From Deltaproteobacteria bacterium (lineage in GTDB: Bacteria; Desulfobacterota; Desulfobacteria; Desulfobacterales; ETH-SRB1), in contig JAFCZU010000199.1 of the NCBI GenBank assembly GCA_019314185.1, positions 1 through 6,202 of the forward strand: a DNA stretch of 6,202 bases. Reading direction: 5' to 3'. Position numbers and translations under genes: made by a program. Shown piece by piece: positions 6,057 through 6,202 of the stretch; within the stretch, counting starts at the first letter, position 1; every line of letters begins with the position of its first letter. The notes under the pieces are model-generated. The model was not told the origin of the DNA. It did not search any database and saw nothing but the letters and a program-made list of their open reading frames with translations.

Positions 6057-6202
6057 CAATCGACAATAAGAGAAAACCGCTATGACAGAATGATGCTTTC
6101 CAAAATGGTAAAAACTTTTTCTCGAACCTGGCAATCACCGCAGACGGCTTGCAAACCTAATAGAACTTGGGGAATTTCGTCCCGAGAATGAAGATCAACT
6201 TG
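6057..6202 (+). other. Downstream region with a possible start of the next gene at 6188
   Basis: No supported gene or rho-independent terminator is visible in these 146 bases. A 32-codon ORF (6093-6191) has no Shine-Dalgarno site or recognisable motif and is probably chance. The last bases read ATG AAG ATC AAC TTG (MKINL) from 6188 to the window edge, an opening seen in many glycosyltransferases. The purine-rich GAGA just before it is too close to be a good ribosome-binding site, and GGGGAA (6169-6174) is rather far. Whether a gene starts here can only be told from the sequence beyond the window. Confidence 0.25.

Noticed and set aside
6093..6191. 32-codon ORF downstream of the flippase
   Set aside because: It has no Shine-Dalgarno site and no recognisable motif, and its length is within chance expectation.
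1..6202. CRISPR array, tRNA or rRNA genes, insertion sequence or transposase, or phage or defence genes
   Set aside because: No spaced identical repeats, cloverleaf, transposase-like frame or terminal inverted repeats were seen on reading both strands.

Overview
The window is a piece of a bacterial surface-polysaccharide (O-antigen, capsule or exopolysaccharide) gene cluster. All recognisable genes lie on the + strand. The gene content (sugar aminotransferase, pyruvyltransferase-family protein, WbqC-like protein, GNAT acetyltransferase, Wzx-type flippase), together with Shine-Dalgarno sites and a sigma-70-like TATAAT box, suggests a Gram-negative bacterium, most likely a proteobacterium of moderate GC content. 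The species cannot be named from the sequence alone.

Layout. Bases 2-592 hold the C-terminal part of a small, very AT-rich polytopic membrane protein whose 5' end lies outside the window. After a 101-base gap come three closely packed genes: a PLP-dependent DegT/DnrJ/EryC1/StrS nucleotide-sugar aminotransferase (694-1839), a polysaccharide pyruvyltransferase-family protein with a GTG start (1897-3234), and a WbqC-family protein (3236-3937) whose start codon follows the previous stop by a single base. A 79-base spacer follows. It carries a degenerate repeat or palindrome and a perfect TATAAT box, and leads to a GNAT N-acyltransferase (4017-4490). After a further 105 bases comes a full-length MOP-superfamily (Wzx/WzxC/TuaB type) lipid-linked oligosaccharide flippase (4596-6056). 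The last 146 bases hold no convincing gene, except perhaps the first codons of a downstream one at 6188.

How the genes may work together (inference). The aminotransferase would place an amino group on a nucleotide-activated 4-keto-6-deoxy sugar. The GNAT enzyme, and possibly the WbqC protein, would acylate that amine. The pyruvyltransferase-family protein would modify a hexose residue of the repeat unit, and the flippase would move the finished undecaprenyl-linked unit across the inner membrane. No glycosyltransferase, Wzy polymerase, chain-length regulator or nucleotide-sugar dehydratase is visible, so the window is an internal part of a larger cluster. The best lead for something undescribed is the aminotransferase / WbqC / GNAT set, which could build an unusual N-acyl or N-aminoacyl amino-deoxy sugar. 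Base composition shifts sharply along the window (very AT-rich at the left end, near 50% GC in the flippase), as expected for a mosaic polysaccharide locus assembled by transfer.
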